The translations under genes and the position numbers were made by a program. Below are positions 20,901 to 20,981 of a stretch of 20,981 nucleotides of DNA, piece after piece (within the stretch, counting starts at the first letter, position 1; the number at the start of each line of letters is the position of its first letter). The notes beneath the pieces were generated by a model that had not been told where the DNA came from, searched no databases, and saw nothing but the letters and a program-made list of their open reading frames with translations. This stretch comes from Entamoeba invadens IP1 (taxonomy: Eukaryota > Evosea > Mastigamoebida > Endamoebidae), in assembly GCF_000330505.1 (NCBI RefSeq), contig NW_004443536.1, positions 364,617 through 385,597 of the forward strand. Reading direction: 5' to 3'.

Positions 20901-20981
20901 TTCCCGTGAATAATGGAATGGATGTGTCGGAAACTGTTGTTGTATCTGTTGGTATCGTTGTTTGATCTAATATTACCTTAA
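11947..20981 (-). CDS. Giant type I membrane protein with cysteine modules and beta-rich ectodomain (5' end outside window)
   Basis: The frame runs without a stop from the right edge of the window to the TAA at 11947-11949, more than 3000 codons. The TTG near 20874 is not a start; the frame is open to 20981, so the N-terminus is missing. The ectodomain is rich in Thr, Ser, Asn and Val with short strands every 10-20 residues (for example LTITGNVNINAQIG), suggesting a parallel beta-helix or beta-sandwich stack. Repeated motifs C...NCxC...DC occur (listed separately). Near the C-terminus, FEFPMYM leads into a hydrophobic helix (about 12197-12288), then RRK and an acidic, Ser/Gly-rich tail of about 80 residues ending in GSGSKKD. 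This fits a surface protein with a short cytosolic tail. It resembles the ectodomains of Entamoeba transmembrane kinases but has no kinase domain. Function unknown; adhesion or sensing are possible. No introns are evident. Confidence 0.85.
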   Translation of the reverse strand, partial: KVILDQTTIPTDTTTVSDTSIPLFTGTQGGTKPTLLNKESCQNSVYYFKTSPSNCICILKSGTIDDNSNSYEGSTSTDCANGEVTTVYSLQIPPTITSVNVARNSVYSSLVYPSGVHFTSTSSVSLKFDTLVVDSPIYFGTQIALNVTSISFSANKLGFLKADGSSITLPTTIALGIFILPTSVANPPGAYNCPLTNNFKRRIYGYQITEGCQCLDQLADCGISEFSEYYNLVVSSNTEINSNFNSIVIPTTATQNTIEISHVGSAVTVGTLDVSTLTTLNQLTIKSNVQITNFKNKQTYTIFENLLPTQSTSTVTTGNVYYYNSITNAPTETGISQVDCGSSSNKFIRVFKTMSNLNCDCLYNTPDVDCKKKPEVFHLKLDTSITPYKFTLTLLWLDVELTSTSINPMNEIVVLKENNKIIVGNTDFKLSSTAQTTINAQFKDTNTAYIYSTNVQVVPTTTTKYAYPLFVSTSSFNGLNSIQCNNIYRYFVTGTTANCDCKILDTDGATDYKDCHYQSVNYNANTGSANIKLVDNWNSLTSTADYPQTTIDMGNKSATSLIIKTNTNINGQVGGTTKLVTDGTKYVLIDTSGKLITIDVNQCGRYCASYKRGVIDTSHSADCLTNNKRISNGNLCYCTLNGDGSTYLETDCNHDTTKDGFDLYLTTATQPITSTNKYNSLVIKSDVGAVELTTTNNQIQFTKVDVSKNIVFSIPVTSIGTLTQTSTSAYVTFNKATTITTVVPKANGFILYKAASNEQLTITSITEPTGCVDVVYSPHANVNNVATQKLVVLNGKSTLKTSQCENTVECKFVKEQTTTYDDQFSTINCPCDNSVSGDTTGAKCKVMVESATAASIFTLAHNVKADVIVQKDIQFKTTTPYTIDNMTFSGSTLTATQGSEITLTSLTTTALTITGNVNINAQIGAVKATLTGNTKAININAFAFNEIVSASTNVYNLNGGASFVLECKKCTLSGTETITTLKMGNANEYTFNPDSQTTIQKLLVNLNGNLTPLNILGNVVFANVLKTDYTFSYPLVIAQLTNTSLFKSNADLTTTGIQVLCKNLVVLGTVSPSTQICAANNYEEVNEVDLPTNCGSSTTICKLTLKNSTTMKITKNYDSIICESTDSCSIGTIDATVTKLNLIGLTKIFTITSPPTFPIRATNCVLKITGSATLSAQSGVSIESSTGTLTLLTSNIDSITTSFDVVVKGDVVIGTNMVTTGMLTLTSGSLYVKKNLTFKSLTVASEFKLLTVLNTMTMSDSTGTITAANYYSHYAMKYVKCGPVDSILTANKDYTADGIKCITQTSAQIDLNTNEAYVNHYKFNCKDLTRTTIIKSPKVSCAQSVTTNSEVIVNVATTLGGSFTLSKLTAKADVTFLNDAHLTCSTTQNATGKVILSGTGEVTNCANVIHNSQETISITNVPSIELMNTGIFDLKSTMSDLKITITKSGFDKTIPITVDIDSISIIDSSTKIKNYVLIEMTNPIKSGNLGSYTFKCNNKKIVHGDSPMFSCEDFPYDVTYTTADPSKNPAQGCIDDTGINCIATVTVDAAYTLNTLNLNVLKSKYIKLQLNVKKILIVTMEKTVEQFELTGAQKSNEEMSYGAILSDILPKYTTVTDAILKVGSATTGRFKVDHIVYLNSVGTSEIDLTNVEANFWDFNCSTLKLTNVIGNISSPINIDDLTVSGTQLNISRSVNISKITILDTSNDVALFTVMQNIESITIGSGIDLESTECQYIFNYLGVSVKPTLSQNLDEIKDKNRIYVGACTFKLTKCALVSTSDCSIDIHENGNYQYTSLCPDNTVEIDLTQAKCGSVTFDGLSENEYSQITLPTNTTLQSSTTSPIIINTLVIKEKLILTSPYIITNLVDAVETPQPALDITLGANTQIVSYALQGETTMTIQQGATLNFMNTVQKAYTIKQMTIEGSELNVYGPNVELSIESLIFATVASTSSIINVKQFNMNAAKVSLTTAKRTTHIPLINTMVSMEDPTTPLTDMSLVCNKKTLIYKQTDSDVKFQCPDDVLCTYGSSECDRPSTGTTDYEQRYIIEVPSTHSGAVTLTDNSKLTKGYDVVNVKQSGAVITVANGGIYVFNISVAKVSISCADDTSDVSCSVIINNMNEDSYGVMLTGKNMILKEDTTIENLVANVNIMGDITLSSFEVTSLIVNVKKGGIMRVTQYASMKELHMEDGALVYSSDSFDAGNLYYEGGQIIFDSTNTEAVLNVNFFNVNNEVLTLGKKECIHPIIRQSFTNPEEVIDRPELVWKGKVIYQKTSTMVDHNCGYSKLDLCGSEGAEHNCENIECDTTDGDKRAICYCTYDPAIVQDCVLKCPDTAGTDCVFDPSQSSNSLFNKISIPKENTLNVSKLFKLFILPMSQNIIISATKSLNIFQITDVNGTGEITIDAADVSIDSIRLTNPESVLTINAKSMFAKEIYVTDGATLNINVPITLQTAQGIFDFTPGGVVPNVTRQIYFGKDAKINLKENANFVIQGPTEKDTVTNKYDAEYNKLTLEECVMTVDANFKGIKSNKYPNIVFNFDVIGEVVINKATLTYMDGTTTDKNITLILNNEVSHIAANLTSRHAIDDQNYALVIGQSAAILDKAAIPELSCDLTASFSGKVTEDTKWVRSQCPCNGETCIVNTELTTSSVNYDISGITFAKYYTTTGLLEGSKTNISELISYGGNTEVKITESTIGAVLMEKKGVISFTKPLMIPTISGVGESGTIEVKTHSLTTKSMTNVDMSISTGSMLFEKETKGDFKGRKITVAANGRLDIYTSSVLFDESTEFEVTVEAGQPALISVDDDALGDAYTIVNAKYTVTIPADAAGKVFAILRVLTPINVANFKIKDGSETPSAKLGVKGAGFVFKEACNGVILTDLPDAQITCPEDRMARVVEKFEFPMYMIAVIVVFVLVLAVIVVLLIVYMVHVYIVRRKNMKVFEDGEELDVDNQKQDEEIKNEGNKTGDNKANEEKHNAIEAPVPSEIPLANDQKTTSVLEKTSESGSESGSGSKKD
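12197..12288 (-). other. Transmembrane helix of the giant surface protein
   Basis: A run of about 30 hydrophobic residues (IAVIVVFVLVLAVIVVLLIV and on to VYIV) is followed directly by R-R-K, giving the positive-inside signal of a type I anchor. The following tail has many Glu, Asp, Lys and Ser residues. Confidence 0.85.
18448..20859 (-). repeat. Six spaced four-cysteine modules in the giant protein
   Basis: Each module has a leading Cys, an aromatic/basic stretch, a C-x-C pair (often NCxC) and a closing Cys, usually D-C. They lie at 20859-20743, 20403-20317, 19962-19870, 19530-19435, 19173-19024 and 18570-18448, with beta-rich linkers between. Module 5 has an extra pair of cysteines. The spacing is 350-600 nt. 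Looser versions occur further toward the C-terminus (around 14090-13980 with CYC, and about 13105-13075 with CPC). Confidence 0.7.

Overview
The window looks like nuclear DNA of an Entamoeba species, most like the reptile parasite E. invadens. The species assignment is inferred; no search was run. Reasons: AT-rich intergenic DNA; few introns, with GTTTGT-type 5' splice sites and TAG or CAG 3' ends; a BspA-type leucine-rich-repeat gene; a decayed Entamoeba-style protein kinase; and a giant cysteine-motif surface protein. Several open frames begin only at GTG or TTG; as this is a eukaryote, I moved starts to the first usable ATG.

Left third (1-5420): about 1 kb of AT-rich DNA, then a minus-strand gene (3420-977) that I reassemble from four exons into a short, divergent Sec24-like COPII coat protein. 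All three introns start with GTTTGT and are phase 2. Divergently from it, on the plus strand, lies an intact 299-aa BspA-type LRR gene (3797-4696).

Middle (5421-10576): a 721-aa protein with an N-terminal PH domain, a Q/E-rich coiled coil and an unrecognised C-terminal domain; a convergent 232-aa protein of unknown family (8954-8256, minus); then 1.6 kb without an intact gene. This gap holds a decanucleotide tandem repeat, a 440-bp non-autonomous DNA transposon (25-bp terminal inverted repeats, 9-bp target duplication, strongly palindromic GC-rich core) and a short coding relic.

Right part (10577-20981): a pseudokinase gene with a two-codon first exon, a 74-nt intron and an in-frame TGA in the kinase domain. 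Tail-to-tail with it is a minus-strand reading frame of more than 3000 codons that leaves the window at its 5' end. It encodes a type I membrane protein with a huge beta-rich ectodomain, repeated four-cysteine motifs, one transmembrane helix and a short acidic tail.

The genes do not form a pathway. Themes are secretory traffic (Sec24), phosphoinositide or membrane recruitment (PH protein) and surface or signalling proteins (giant ectodomain protein, kinase relic). The most unusual items are the fragmented Sec24-like gene, the foldback transposon and the modular giant surface protein.
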